Below, one piece after another: positions 17,686 to 52,379 of a DNA stretch of 64,000 nucleotides. Numbering within the stretch: the stretch's first letter is position 1; each line of letters starts with the position of its first letter. Below the pieces are notes generated by a model. That model had not been told where the DNA came from. It saw only the letters and a program-made list of their open reading frames with translations, and ran no database searches. The DNA comes from Amorphochlora amoebiformis. Its lineage: Eukaryota; Cercozoa; Chlorarachniophyceae. Both the position numbers and the translations under genes were made by a program. The DNA is taken from positions 310,001 to 374,000 of the forward strand of contig BAAHQB010000147.1 in the NCBI GenBank assembly GCA_054601695.1, written 5' to 3'.

Positions 17686-18164
17686 ACAAATGATTCGGTC
17701 ATATGAGCAACTAGCTATGCAGCTGGACTAGTAGAGACTAGTAGATGGAGTGCAAATCAATTGTGACCTAAACTAATATACCGTGGCGACAGTAACTAGA
17801 GTAATTCTAGGTATATATGTTTTTAAGAAGTTATACTTAATCTATTTATTTTTATCATTGAATTTACCGAAAACTAGAAAAGAACAATTTTTTTGATACT
17901 TGGCAGACGCGCACAGCGAAACGCGTCTCAGTTTCTGGAGTATTACAACTACTTATTCATTAGTACTAGTACTGTACTAGTACTGTAGTAGCATGACTCT
18001 TGACTAGATCTTATTTAGCCTAGTTAGTTGAGGTCGTCGAAAGATGTGTAAGTACGGACCTAGAACCTAGAGAACAGAAGTCGAAGACTCCTATTACTAG
18101 TAACCTTGTCCACACTCGCCATTTATCCCCAAGCCTAAGCGAATGTCGCATAAGTTTAAATGTA

Positions 18165-18214
<50 letters not shown>

Positions 18215-18261
18215 ATATAAATATATACATATATATATATATATATATATCAGTATATGTA

Positions 18262-18318
<57 letters not shown>

Positions 18319-18775
18319 GGTGTATATATATATATGTGTGTGTGTATATATATATGTATGTATATATGTACATATACATATATATATATTGTTAGTTCAG
18401 AGATACAATAATACAGATAGCATCAGTAAACGCAGCTCGATGAGTAGATGTCTGTACAGTATTAAAACGTTATCGTAGCCCTAATATAGACCGCTCGAGA
18501 TCGATGGAGATTCTGGATTCGTTCGGAGATCGTATCATCCGGTAGTATCCGGTAGTACCCGGTGGTACTCTTCTGTACCCGGTAGTAACGGGCTTTCGTG
18601 GTACCATAACAAAGCGTGACGTCACGCCATATCATGGTGACGTCACGGCATGTCACGCCTAATGTTACCCATCAGTACTCTCTTCGTTTGTAGTGAAGAG
18701 CAGGTACCCATGCAACATAGAAAGTTAAAATCAGAATTCGGAAAGACTTCAATCGGACCACTGTCCACACTACCA
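17686..18775. repeat. Module P, copy 3
   Basis: Matches 9190-10245, and from about 17830 also matches positions 1-705, with a TA tract at 18166-18390 and TGACGTCA palindromes near 18620-18645. No gene is seen. Confidence 0.85.
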
Positions 18776-18781
18776 TATATG

Positions 18782-18813
<32 letters not shown>

Positions 18814-18823
18814 ATTATATATA

Positions 18824-18920
<97 letters not shown>

Positions 18921-19008
18921 ATGATATATATAAATATAAATACATACATATACATATATATATATATAATATATATATATATATAACGATATATATAAAT
19001 ATAAACAA

Positions 19009-19098
<90 letters not shown>

Positions 19099-19148
19099 CT
19101 CATATATATATATATATATATAGCTCATATATATATACATACATATAT

Positions 19149-19221
<73 letters not shown>

Positions 19222-19301
19222 CATATATATATATATATATTTATATATATACATATATTGTATAGGTATGTATATACATACCCACTCATATGAAGAAATT
19301 T

Positions 19302-19340
<39 letters not shown>

Positions 19341-19356
19341 GTATACATATATATGT

Positions 19357-19404
<48 letters not shown>
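18776..19404. repeat. (TA)n microsatellite block
   Basis: TA repeat with the same short island (about 19258-19305) as at 1252-1300. It lies downstream of copy E exon 3. Confidence 0.95.
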
Positions 19405-19412
<8 letters not shown>

Positions 19413-19804
19413 CCACATGCATAATCGGGCATAGTTCCAGCACCCCCTCAATCTTGTCGCAGGTGTTGAGAATGTTCTCAAGTGACTCCTTCAACTCTTT
19501 TTTCTTCTCCGACTTGAACTCCCATCCGTTCTCCGAGAAGTATAGCGCCACTTGAACTGCGTCCAAGCCTGCGCGGATGTTGTTGACAAGGATGATGGCT
19601 TCGGCTGCCTCTTTGTATACTTGATCGAGGTGGTCAATGACCCTGTCGTACGCTTCTATGGTCGCTTTCCGCTTGTTCTCGACGCCATTTGCCTAAACAC
19701 AGTGATGTTTCAAATTGCTCTCAGTGGCCGTGAGTAGAGTGGGCTTGAAGGTGGAACCGTGATTATATTTATATATATATAAATATATACATATATACAT
19801 ATAT

Positions 19805-19835
<31 letters not shown>

Positions 19836-19923
19836 TATATATACATATATATATAAATTTATATGTATGTAATATACATATATATATATGTGTGTATGTG
19901 TGTGTATATATATATATATATGG

Positions 19924-19965
<42 letters not shown>

Positions 19966-19975
19966 GAAAGGCTTT

Positions 19976-20038
<63 letters not shown>

Positions 20039-20051
20039 GTACATATGTGTG

Positions 20052-20094
<43 letters not shown>

Positions 20095-20642
20095 ATGTAT
20101 ATATATATTTATATACATATAAATATGTACATGTATTTCTACACATGCGTTGTAATAGATATATATTACATACATATTACATGTATATATATATATATAT
20201 ATTATAATATCAATTATTTTAACTATATCTATATATCCTTCCTCTCTCTCTCCTCCCCTAACTCTCCCCACTACCATAGGGTTTTTGACTCTGAAGAAGC
20301 ACGCAGTGAAGGTCATGCTCACGTCGACGATCTCTGCATTCAATATGATAAATGGCATGGTGTTTAAGGTTGGTTCGAAATAAAAGAGTATGCGTATGTG
20401 CGTGTTGAGTGAGCGGGTGTAACTTTGTTACTTGCTGATACGCTCGAGGCGATGGCTGAAAGATAGCTGGACCAGCATTGGATGTCCACGGACTTGAGGT
20501 CTTGTTGGATGCCGATGGCTTCCTCCTGGACATTTTTCAGCGTCCTAATGATCTTGGCAGATTTCTGGATGAGAATTTGGTGGTCGATCTTTGAGGCTAG
20601 TCTGCCGAGCTCGTGAGATCTGTGGATGCATATATAATACGC

Positions 20643-20738
<96 letters not shown>

Positions 20739-21175
20739 ATCTATTCATACATATGTACGTACACAATATACATGTATATATCCACTTATTTACTTAAGTA
20801 TACTGACCTTTTCTTTACGACAGCAGTGAGCGAGATAGCCACGGGTTCCTTGAGCTTCATCGCGAATTGACTCAACTCCACCTTGGCGTTGTGCAGTAAA
20901 CCTGAAGTCGCAACGATCTTCTTCGACTCTGTTTTCAGAACGTCCTTCCTGGTGATGGCCTCGATCTTATCGGTCAGCTCCTGGGACCTCGCCGTATTCC
21001 CCAGTACCTCAACGTCTAATTCTTTTGAAAATGACGACCCTTGGTCGGTCTTCGGAATTTTCAATTCCTCACTCTGCCGGCCTGAGTCGGCCACAGGGCT
21101 GGGTTCTTTATTGGCCTTGAAGGATAGAGCAAAGGATGGCGCGTTCGGGTTTGGGTCTTCAGTTTTGGGTTTCAT
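19333..21175 (-). pseudogene. Type 1 family gene, copy E, with internal inversion
   Basis: Exon 1 is at 20808-21175 with an intact GT donor, and exon 3 begins at 19692 and runs into TA repeat (stop at 19333). Exon 2 is broken in two. Its 5' half is on the minus strand (about 20438-20630). Its 3' half, encoding a [15 protein letters not shown] turn and the second hydrophobic segment, lies on the plus strand at about 20277-20437. A normally spliced family protein cannot be made. The exon 1 helix still reads [19 protein letters not shown], so the damage looks recent. Confidence 0.8.
20277..20437 (+). other. Inverted segment of family exon 2
   Basis: Reading plus, it encodes [19 protein letters not shown] and ends with a stop after VGSK, as in the intact exon 2 read on the minus strand. 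The flank to the left (TCCTTCCTCTCTCTCTCC) keeps the normal orientation, so only about 160-220 bp were flipped. Confidence 0.8.
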
Positions 21176-21235
21176 TAGTGGCGCTGATTTCGAGTCTGCC
21201 GTCAGGTTGGCTTCCCCCTTTTCGTGATGTACGAC

Positions 21236-21521
21236 TGAACCTGTCCGACGCTAGTAGTGACACGCCCCTCTGTCACCCGGAACGCCGGAACCCAGAATTA
21301 TGTTGGTCTAGGGTTCGCCCTGTTTGGGATGTTTGGGAGATTTTATCTTATATTTCTGCGTCACGGTGATTCTTGGGATATCTTGCCAAAATCACTGTGA
21401 TAATTGCGGTTTGTTCAGTGAGGCCTAAATAACAGTCCAGGCGGAGAGGGAGGGTCTAGAAATGAAGGAAAACAAGACAGTCTGGGTATTTCATGCTAGA
21501 TTCTAGCCAATAAATACCATG

Positions 21522-21586
<65 letters not shown>

Positions 21587-21845
21587 CATATGTGTGTGTA
21601 TCCTAACAATAAAAAAAAACCCAACCCGAAAACTCATATGATGTGCGAAAAACCCGATGATTATAACAACTATTTTTCAACACCCAGACGCATTAAAAGC
21701 CCCACAGCATCAACATACACACCCAACAGGGATGACAACACGCTTGCGAGTGGAATATGTACCGATCAAAGCTAACATACACCCACAAACATGCTTGTCC
21801 TACATACACTTGCCTAATACAACATATATCTATCACAATGTATTT
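21236..21845. repeat. Modules Q and R, second copies
   Basis: 21236-21420 matches module Q (2880-3050) without the hairpin insert, and 21430-21845 matches module R (3390-3812). This is the same order as in unit 1. Confidence 0.85.
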
Positions 21846-23179
<1,334 letters not shown>

Positions 23180-23352
23180 CGAGAGGGAAGTGAACGGTAG
23201 TCAGCCGAGCGTGACCGTGCGACCGAGATCGCGACCGTGACCGTGACCGTGACCGTGACCGTGACCGTGACCGACCGTGACCGTGAGCGTGACCGTGACC
23301 GTGACCGTGAGCGTGACCGTGAAGAAGATGGCAGCCGAAAGCGCTCTCGTAA
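23180..23352 (+). pseudogene. Broken copy of the Arg-Asp repeat exon
   Basis: Begins after the same acceptor as 8754. The seventh codon, TGG in the first copy, is TAG here, a nonsense change. The repeat also has a small indel near 23219 and is cut at about 23352, where module R begins. Confidence 0.8.
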
Positions 23353-23473
23353 AGGCCTAGGTAATAGTCCAGGCGGAGAGAGAGGGTCTAGAAATGAAGG
23401 AAAACAAGACAGTCTGGGTATTTCATGCTAGATTCTAGCCAATGAATACCATCAAAATATATTTAAATATATA

Positions 23474-23516
<43 letters not shown>

Positions 23517-24060
23517 CCTAACTATACAATAAAAAAAAACCAACCCGAAAACTCATATCATTTGCGAAAAACCCGATGATTATAACAACTATTTTTCAAC
23601 ACCCAGACGATTAAAGGTCCCACAGCATCAACATACACACCCAACAGAGATGAACAACATCGCTTGCAAATTACATGTGATCAAACTAATATACCCCATA
23701 AAAATGCTAGTCTTGCAACAGTTTCCTAATATCAACATATAAGTATCACAATGTAAGAAGTTATACTTAATCTAGTTATTTTTATCATTGGATTTACCGA
23801 AAACTAGAAAGAGCATTTTTACTATTCTTTTGGCAGACGCGCACAGCGTCTCAGTATCTAGAGTATTAGAACTACTTATTCATTAGTATGACTAGTTCTT
23901 AGCCTAGTTAGTTGAGGTCGTCGAAAGATGTGTAAGTAATGACCTAGAACCTAGAGAACAGTAGTCGAAGACTCCTATTACTAGTATTAACCTTGTCCAC
24001 ACTCGACCATGATACGATCATCAAGCCTAAATGAATGTCATATAAGTTCAAATTTATTAA
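23353..24060. repeat. Module R, third copy, joined to a partial module P
   Basis: 23353-23760 matches module R with more mismatches than the other two copies. 23760-24060 matches part of module P with several deletions. The abrupt joins point to repeated breakage and rejoining in unit 3. Confidence 0.75.
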
Positions 24061-31303
<7,243 letters not shown>

Positions 31304-32308
31304 TCAAAAGAATACCTTTATGTTGTGAACCTCGAGTATGAGTCTTCTGCATATGTCTCTCATCTCTTCCAATGAAGCAATCATTTGCTCGTTCTCCAGT
31401 GGAGTTAGCTCATAACCCATCTCGTGGACAAGTGAAATCGAAACCTTCGTCGTGGAGAGCTTATCGCGAATCTCATTGATGGCTTGATTGGCCTTTTTTG
31501 CGTTCTGCATCTCGTTGTCAAGCTCCTGAATCGCCATGTCGTAAGCTTCTATCGTTGCCCGACGTAAATTGTCAACGAAATTGGCTGACATCACGGCGCG
31601 GCTCATGTTGCCAAGCGCGACGACCCCGGCACAGGCTAGCGCAATCTTCCCTCCGGTGGAGGCAGCGGTTTCCTTGCCGTCTGGGGCCTTTGGGATGAGG
31701 AAGGAGAACATGCCCAACGCGAGCCCGACAGCCCCAACGCCCGATGCGATTGTCGAGAGGTAGTTAGACCACGCTTGCCTGTCGAGCTTTATTCGTTTCT
31801 TCTCGAGCTCCCTTCTGACGTCCAAGAGATCGACCTGCACAGCCTTAAGTGCGCGCATGATCGTCGATGAGTCCTGCATCAGCCTGTCTTGGCCGATGAC
31901 TTGCACGAGGTCGCCCAGCTGCTTGCCGGTCAGCTTTGAGAGCGGTGTCCGTTTGACGACGCGCAGGAGGGTATCCACTGAATTCTTCAGATTCACCGCA
32001 AAATCGCTCAGCTCGACCTCAGCATGCTTCACCAGCCACAATGCTTTGATGAGCTTCGTCTGAGTCTCCTTTTCAAGTGAGTTGGAGTTGATGATAGTCT
32101 CGATGCTTGAGGCCAGTTTTTGAAACCGCTCCCCTGTTTTGCCGATCTCGTCGATATTCACAACCCGCAACGCCTGCAGAAATTTCAAGCCTCTGTCTTT
32201 GCTGTCGAAGCGCTTCACGTCGACTTCTTTAACACGATTTTTTTCTTCTTTGGGGTCCATCATTCGTTTAAGACTCGCTCTCGTTAAGTCGGTGTTTGCT
32301 TGGGGCAC
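31304..32308 (-). CDS. Intronless divergent member of the coiled-coil family, 334 aa
   Basis: This is a single uninterrupted ORF. It aligns by eye along its whole length with copies B and F: KHAEVELSDFAVNLK (94-108) with the end of exon 1, RQAWSNYL (177-184) with SWSNYL, two apolar segments at 186-206 (TIASGVGAVGLALGMFSFLIP) and 219-240, and RRATIEAYDMAIQELD (249-264) with exon 3. Both intron sites of the array genes are absent. Here the two apolar segments are longer and more hydrophobic than in the array copies. The N-terminus is short and basic. ATG 32306-32308 is used because it is the first in frame; an internal Met16/17 is also possible. It is either a retrocopy or an old intron-poor paralog. 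No A-rich tail is obvious downstream. Confidence 0.85.
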   Translation of the reverse strand: MPQANTDLTRASLKRMMDPKEEKNRVKEVDVKRFDSKDRGLKFLQALRVVNIDEIGKTGERFQKLASSIETIINSNSLEKETQTKLIKALWLVKHAEVELSDFAVNLKNSVDTLLRVVKRTPLSKLTGKQLGDLVQVIGQDRLMQDSSTIMRALKAVQVDLLDVRRELEKKRIKLDRQAWSNYLSTIASGVGAVGLALGMFSFLIPKAPDGKETAASTGGKIALACAGVVALGNMSRAVMSANFVDNLRRATIEAYDMAIQELDNEMQNAKKANQAINEIRDKLSTTKVSISLVHEMGYELTPLENEQMIASLEEMRDICRRLILEVHNIKVFF

Positions 32309-33364
<1,056 letters not shown>

Positions 33365-33505
33365 TCATTCACTCCTGGTCAGTCTCTTCTCTCTTTTGGT
33401 CTGAATCTCTCATTCACTCCCATGGTCAGTCTCTTCTCTGTTTTGGTCTGAATCTCTCATTCACTCCCATAGTCAGTCTCTTCTCTGTTTTGGTCTGAAT
33501 TATCT
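33365..33505. repeat. Minisatellite, about 48-bp unit, three copies
   Basis: The unit contains CTCATTCACTCC and TCAGTCTCTTCTCT and GTTTTGGTCTGAAT. The copies differ by a few bases. Confidence 0.85.
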
Positions 33506-34940
<1,435 letters not shown>

Positions 34941-35045
34941 TCACGTTCATTTGTCACACAGTCACGTTCATTTGTCACACAGTCACGTTCATTTGTCACA
35001 CAGTCACGTTCATTTGTCACACAGTCACGTTCATTTGTCACACAG
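34941..35045. repeat. Tandem 21-bp repeat, five copies
   Basis: The unit TCACGTTCATTTGTCACACA plus G is repeated exactly five times. It contains paired GTCAC words, like the array at 17141-17355. Confidence 0.95.
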
Positions 35046-35477
35046 TCAAGCACATTAGCCCGTCTTAACAAAAACCGACAGTAACCGTCAGGCATTCATT
35101 GTGGATTTGTGGGCCTTGTGACTAGCTTGTGACCATATTTCCTCACCGCCTCTCCCTCCACCCGTAAAGGTTAACCTCCGAATCACACCTTGGGTGTGTT
35201 GGTGTGGTTGTGTGGGTTAATGTGTTGGTCGGTGGGTTGGTCGATGGTCGAACCAAGCGTGAGAGTTAGTTGGATTCTTCGTGATGCTTGTGTTTTTTCG
35301 TACATATGTTTGTTTCTCGCTGGTTTTCTCTCTGTTTGAATCGGAACACGTGGTTTGGTCGCTGAAATTGAGTAGAATCTGTACCATACATAGTGTTTGT
35401 GTACCGTGTTCTCTGAGTTCCACAGAGAATGCACTCTCAATTTGAAAATCTCCGGCTCATTCCTCTCCGTCTATCTC

Positions 35478-35488
35478 ACTTTCATCTT

Positions 35489-35522
<34 letters not shown>

Positions 35523-36098
35523 GCTCGCTCTTTCTCTCTCTCCCGCTCTTTCTCTCTCTCTCGCTCTCTCTCTCTCTCTCGCTCTCTCTCTTTCTCGCTC
35601 TCTCTCTCTCTCTTCCTCTCTGTATCTCGTCTCTTTCTCACACTCATAGCTCTCTCCAACCCCTTTCTCTCTCTCTCTCGCTCTTTCTCTCTCTCCCGCT
35701 CTTTCTCTCTCTCTCCCGCTCTTTCTCTCTCTCTCTCTCGCTCTCTCTCTTTCTCGCTCTCTCTCTCTCTCTTCCTCTCTGTCTCTTGTCTCTTTCTCAC
35801 ACTCGTAGCTCTCTCCAACCCAGATCTCTCTCCTCATCCCTTACTCACTCATATCACCTCTCTCTCCCTTAATTCTATCTCTCTCTCTCTCTATCTCTCT
35901 CTCTCTCTATCTCTCTCTATCTCTCTATCTCTCTCTCTCTCTCTCTTCTTATCTCGCTCTAACCCTCTAACCCGTCTCTCTATCCTCCTTTGAACCCTTT
36001 ACACATCTCTCTCACATCTCTCGTATATCTTTTGTATCTCCTCTCTCTCTCTCATCCTCTCTCTCTCATCCAATCTCTCATATCCTCTCTCTCTCTCG

Positions 36099-36145
<47 letters not shown>
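35478..36145. repeat. Polypyrimidine (TC)n-rich block
   Basis: About 650 bp almost only of C and T on the plus strand, with two similar internal copies of about 170 bp ending near CACACTCATAGCTCTCTCC and CACACTCGTAGCTCTCTCC. Long Leu/Ser and Arg/Glu frames here are artefacts. It lies just upstream of the ankyrin gene start. Confidence 0.9.
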
Positions 36146-36146
<1 letters not shown>

Positions 36147-36198
36147 GGCTAAACAATACATATAGATTATGTCTGTGTGTGTGTATGTGTAATGTTAG

Positions 36199-42675
<6,477 letters not shown>

Positions 42676-42828
42676 TCGAAATAATCGAAATATAATCGAG
42701 ATAATGGAGATGATATCGAGATAATATCCCTAAGATATCCAATGCATTAATATTAACGTCAACGTAAAGCAGTGCAGCAGTCTCAGACTCTCTCTAGTCT
42801 CTAGACAGGCACCCACGACTCACGAGCA

Positions 42829-42888
<60 letters not shown>

Positions 42889-44008
42889 TATATATATATA
42901 TATATACAATATATATATATATATCTAGATATATATATATATATACTAGATATATATCTAGATATATATATATATATATATATTTACTAGATATACATAT
43001 ATCTAGATATATATATATAGATATAGCAGATGTTTATTGGTATACTAGCTAGACTAGGTATACTCTAGATACTAGATATATGCATGGCTTTACTCATGAA
43101 TCATCTAGTCATGATCAGTGATCGATCCAAGTTCCTAGCTCCAGGACTCAGCTCTAGTCACTAGAGTCAGCTAGAGCTAGTACTAGTAGTAACTAGTAAC
43201 CGTAACAAGAGTCGTAGCTAGACCTAGAGACTCTATTATCTCTAAGTATCTAGATTATAGCCTGCAGACTCCAGCCGCTGAGCTAAATCATCGGAGTTGT
43301 CTAAGAGTAGTGTATCTAGAGACTTTATCTCTACTAGATCTAGTCCGATGAGGTTAACGCTAGGTAAAATCTAGAAAATTCTAGAAATTTAAAACTAGTA
43401 AACTTCCGAGAACACATCAGAGCTCTCTAGGCTCTATCTACAATATCTGCTAGATCTAGGAGTCCTATAGTATATCTGGACTATAGTCAGATAGTTAGTA
43501 TAGCTACGATCAAGATGTATAGCAGCTGGACTGCACGTAGAGTCTAGAGAGTACTAGTAGTCTAGGTAGTCTAGGTAGTGGTAGATCGATACTGAATATC
43601 TAGATATTCCTAAGCTTTACTGTCTAGACTGTCTAGAACTAGTACTATTATCTAGATTATTGTATGGCTGTAACGGTAGTAGTAGAAGCTCTGAAGCTGT
43701 AGATACACAATATTACACACATGTATACTAGGTATAGTTTTCAGATACTAGCTATAGTCATATACTAGTATATTCTGGAAGATATAACGGAAGATTATCT
43801 AGATTATCTAGATTATGTGATTAATTCGGCATGCAAGTGAGTCGTAGTCTCTAGAGTCTAGTAAGTAATAGTTGGTAGGGTAGGGATATTGTCCCAAGTG
43901 TGAATCATTCATTCAGCTTTCTTGTACTCATCGATGTCACTAGTCCCTCGTCCTATATAAACATGGATTTACTATTATATATATTATATTATATATATAT
44001 ATATATTG

Positions 44009-44052
<44 letters not shown>

Positions 44053-44151
44053 TGTATATGTAATATGTTACATGCAAGTTTATAGGAGGAGGGAACTATT
44101 AAGATATATTATATACATATATATATATATATATATATTATATTATATATA

Positions 44152-44229
<78 letters not shown>

Positions 44230-44351
44230 TACATATATATACATATAGAAATATTAAAATTGTACGTTTGAATATGAATATTATATATGCATAACTATAT
44301 GTATGAAAATGTATCTTACGTATCATGTAATGTATATATATTATATATATA

Positions 44352-44406
<55 letters not shown>

Positions 44407-44426
44407 ATATATGTATAAGATATATG

Positions 44427-44470
<44 letters not shown>

Positions 44471-44647
44471 ATGTACATACATTCCATATTATATAATATA
44501 CCGTGAACATTCCACCTCCGAACTGATTCGTGAAGTGATGACTAGTTCCGTAGTACTTTTCAGGAAGCTCTTCCTGCAATAATACATCGATATTCGTCAA
44601 ATGATCACTACTTCCGTTGTAACTTTCGGTAAACCCTCCAGCAATAA

Positions 44648-44716
<69 letters not shown>

Positions 44717-44998
44717 CAACATGGCATTACCTGAGCTGGTGCACGACTTCCGTAGTCATTAGTAGTAGTTCGGTACCTAACAACATCAAAATTCAATACT
44801 TAAAACCTTACCTACCTACGAACCTCCTTAGCTTAGCTGCCCTAGGGGTATATTATTAAAAACTCATCGGCAGGAACGTCTAAGCTTAGAGTTATGATTA
44901 TAACAAGAGATCGAATCTTGTATGTATAAAGTTCGAATGTTTGTTATTGTAACTCAGATATGTATGGATAATAGACAGTCACTGTCATTGGATATAAT

Positions 44999-45055
<57 letters not shown>

Positions 45056-45175
45056 AATATATATTTATATTATTTTGGGTTAATACATGGGATGCTGTTT
45101 CCTGGCGCTCTTGTTTTTTATCTGACCTATATGTAAAATGTACTTAATATATTAATATATTATACATGCTTATAT

Positions 45176-45209
<34 letters not shown>

Positions 45210-45228
45210 ATATACACACACACATATA

Positions 45229-45284
<56 letters not shown>

Positions 45285-45310
45285 TATAATTATATATATA
45301 TATATATGTG

Positions 45311-45330
<20 letters not shown>
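42676..45330. other. Intergenic region, CTAG-rich then TA repeat
   Basis: 42780-43870 is unique sequence unusually dense in CTAG, TCTAGA and ACTAGT words. TA blocks lie at 42830-43020, 43975-44050, 44105-44230, 44345-44470, 44650-44715, 45010-45065 and 45180-45335. No reading frame above background and no RNA gene was recognised. Confidence 0.65.
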
Positions 45331-45342
<12 letters not shown>

Positions 45343-45397
45343 GTGAGAGAGAGAGATTCCACCCTCTTTCTTGAATCTTTGAGGTAGCTTATAATAT

Positions 45398-45451
<54 letters not shown>

Positions 45452-45600
45452 TATTGAGAGAGAGAGAGAGAGAGATTGCACCCTCATTCTTGAATCTTTG
45501 AGGCAGCTTATAATATCACATATATATATATATATAATATTATTGAGAGAGAGAGTGAGAGAGATTGCACCCTCTTTCTTGAATCTTTGAGGTAGCTTGC
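45331..45600. repeat. Three tandem copies of a 70-120-bp unit with GA run
   Basis: Each copy has (GA)n, then ATTGCACCCTC or ATTCCACCCTC, TTCTTGAATCTTTGAGG and AGCTTATAATATCACATATA, followed by TA repeat of varying length. It lies upstream of the NSE3-like gene. Confidence 0.85.
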
Positions 45601-45924
45601 AGTTCGGAATGATCTCCGAGGGACTGTACAGGTTTTGGAGCCCAATCAGCTTGTGTTGTTTCTTCTCTGCGGAAGGGAGGGAGAGAGAGGAGAGAGAGAC
45701 ACACAGAGAGAGGCAGAGAGAGAGAGAGAAGCAAAGAGAAGCAGATAGAGAAAAGGAGAAAAGAGATAGATTGGAGAGTAGGACGAAAATAGTCAGGAGG
45801 AAGACACGGAGGCGAAGAGACAAAAAAATTGTTTTTGGGTGGAGAGGGGAATTGATGGCGTTCACCTATCCTCCATCCCTTCTCTACACTTAAAAAGATA
45901 CCGTGCTACACTTGCTGCAGGTGT

Positions 45925-50315
<4,391 letters not shown>

Positions 50316-50697
50316 TGCCGGTCCAGAAGAGCTGATTATTGAAGTTTTGATAATTTCGATATCCGATGACTGGAATATAGCTAGTTGAACTCATGATACT
50401 TTCTACCTTATGTTTGATGCGTGACGGTGACATGATGTATCTACTACTATCTACTTTAGCTCTATCCAGTAATCGGATGCTCCAATCGCATATGATGTGC
50501 AGTATAACCACTTCTAGAACTAGTAGATATATCATATATGTGAACATATATATATATGTTCACACACATCACACATGTGAATCATGTGATACAATATATA
50601 TACTGTAATAGTCTAGATAGTCATAAAATTATCTATATTACAATTACTAGAATTATACAAATTATACATTATATATTATATATATAATATATACATA

Positions 50698-50767
<70 letters not shown>

Positions 50768-50853
50768 ATATATTATAATTTATAATATCTAGAAATACTA
50801 GAATATATATACATATATACACACCACACACACATATATATATTATATATAAC

Positions 50854-50884
<31 letters not shown>

Positions 50885-51268
50885 ATTTATAATATATATA
50901 TTATATTATTTATATATATATATTATATATATATATATATATATATCTAGTATATATATATTAAGACCTTGTTAAGTCAGTGTTTTTATCATCTTCCATC
51001 GCTAAATTTCACTGCAGGTGCAGATGAAAAAATACGCGAATAAACCACGGCGCAGGCAGACATTATGATTGTGCACCCAAGTTATTTATTATTCAAAATA
51101 ATTGATTTTTATATTAAATATTATATATTACTGAATAAGACTTTGCCAATAATTCATCTTGGTTTTTACATCATGAGGATGAATTTCTACAATTGTTTTG
51201 CAAATTTTATTCAAAAATAAAATAATAATGAATTATATATATAACGATACAAACAAAGCATTCAGTTG
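50316..51268. other. Intergenic, TA repeat and unique AT-rich sequence
   Basis: TA blocks at 50660-50790 and 50835-50970. The unique part (50320-50650 and 50965-51265) shows no coding signal. It separates the ends of the plus-strand NSE3-like gene and the minus-strand gene at 51269. Confidence 0.6.
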
Positions 51269-52037
51269 TTACTTTTGCCTCCTTCTTGCTCTTCGCATTA
51301 CTAAGCGGTCCATTTTTTCACCTTGAAGACAAGCAGCTCGCATACCTAGAACCGCACCCATCTTTGAAACCCTAGGAGCTCTCCCTCGTCGATTAATGAT
51401 CCTATCTTCCACTCCATAATCGGTCTCACCGCCGGTTTCATCATGAGCCTGATCTTTGCCGTCATCACTTGATGATCCTGAGTCTGTATCCTCCACGTGC
51501 ACAGATTCTGAGTCATCAGCATCAGCACCAGACTCGCTTTCAACCTCATCTTGAATTGCGGAAGACTCAGGTTGTGAAGCGGAGCTCGATGGTGATGGTA
51601 GAGAAGGCGATGGTGGAGAAGATGAAGGGGGGATAGCAACCCTGTGAGTCCTTCGTCTTCGCTTGCATTCTCGCTGAGACTTCCCCTCCTTATGCTCTTG
51701 AAGAGCCCGTGTGGAGGCTGCAGTAGCTGCGGGTCCATCAATGCAGAGAGCAGACTTCAACCTGTTCTCCATCTTAATCTCGTCCATGAATGCCTCCAGC
51801 AGGTTGATTGACCTCCACATTTTTACTGCGTATGTCTGACGACACATTTTCCATGTCACACCACCGCTGTGCGGCCTGTGCCCTTCAGGATATTTCCAAG
51901 CGAAGGGCAATGCCAGCAACAACTCCAATGATGTGACGGTCGACTTCATACAATAAGTATCGGCAACGTAGTAGACCTCTTGAAGACTCAAACCAACAGT
52001 ATAGCGACCAAGTAATTGGAATATATTCCCTTCATTT
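51269..52037 (-). CDS. C-terminal exon of an unrecognised acidic protein
   Basis: The open frame runs from about 52037, just after a pyrimidine-rich acceptor region, to TGA/TAA-side stop at 51269-51271. The first about 90 residues look folded (LLGRYTVGLSLQEVYYVADT, then ALPFAWKYPEGHRPHSGG). They are followed by a basic stretch (CKRRRRTHRV), a Ser/Pro-rich linker, a long Asp/Glu/Ser acidic tract, and a basic C-terminus (RRGRAPRVSK, RRARRRQK) that could be nuclear signals. The frame upstream of 52037 is closed, so earlier exons should lie to the right on the minus strand; none was recognised before 53.3 kb. An internal Met at 51991 is the first in-frame ATG-like start if the gene is short. No family was recognised. 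Confidence 0.6.
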
Positions 52038-52379
52038 TCTCATCCTAAAAAAATGACAATTATTCAGCCAGATTTCATTGATCATTCAACCTTTTTTCAG
52101 ACAAAATTCATACTATATGCCAGGGGTGATATGATATACTATATGCCAGGGGTGATATGATATGATATGTATTTGGTGTGTGTCGCCGATTTCAACGGCT
52201 GAATTTTTTTGAATTACCGTTTTCATGATGGGGATTGGAGTTGCACGAATGGCGTCTTCGCCAGCGCCATCAGGGCGTCGTCTGCAACTGGACATCTGGG
52301 CGCTGGGTTCCGAATAATAACTAAATATTTTGGGGAAAATATTCAGCCGAAATTCAGCCGAAATTCAGCCGAAAAGAAT

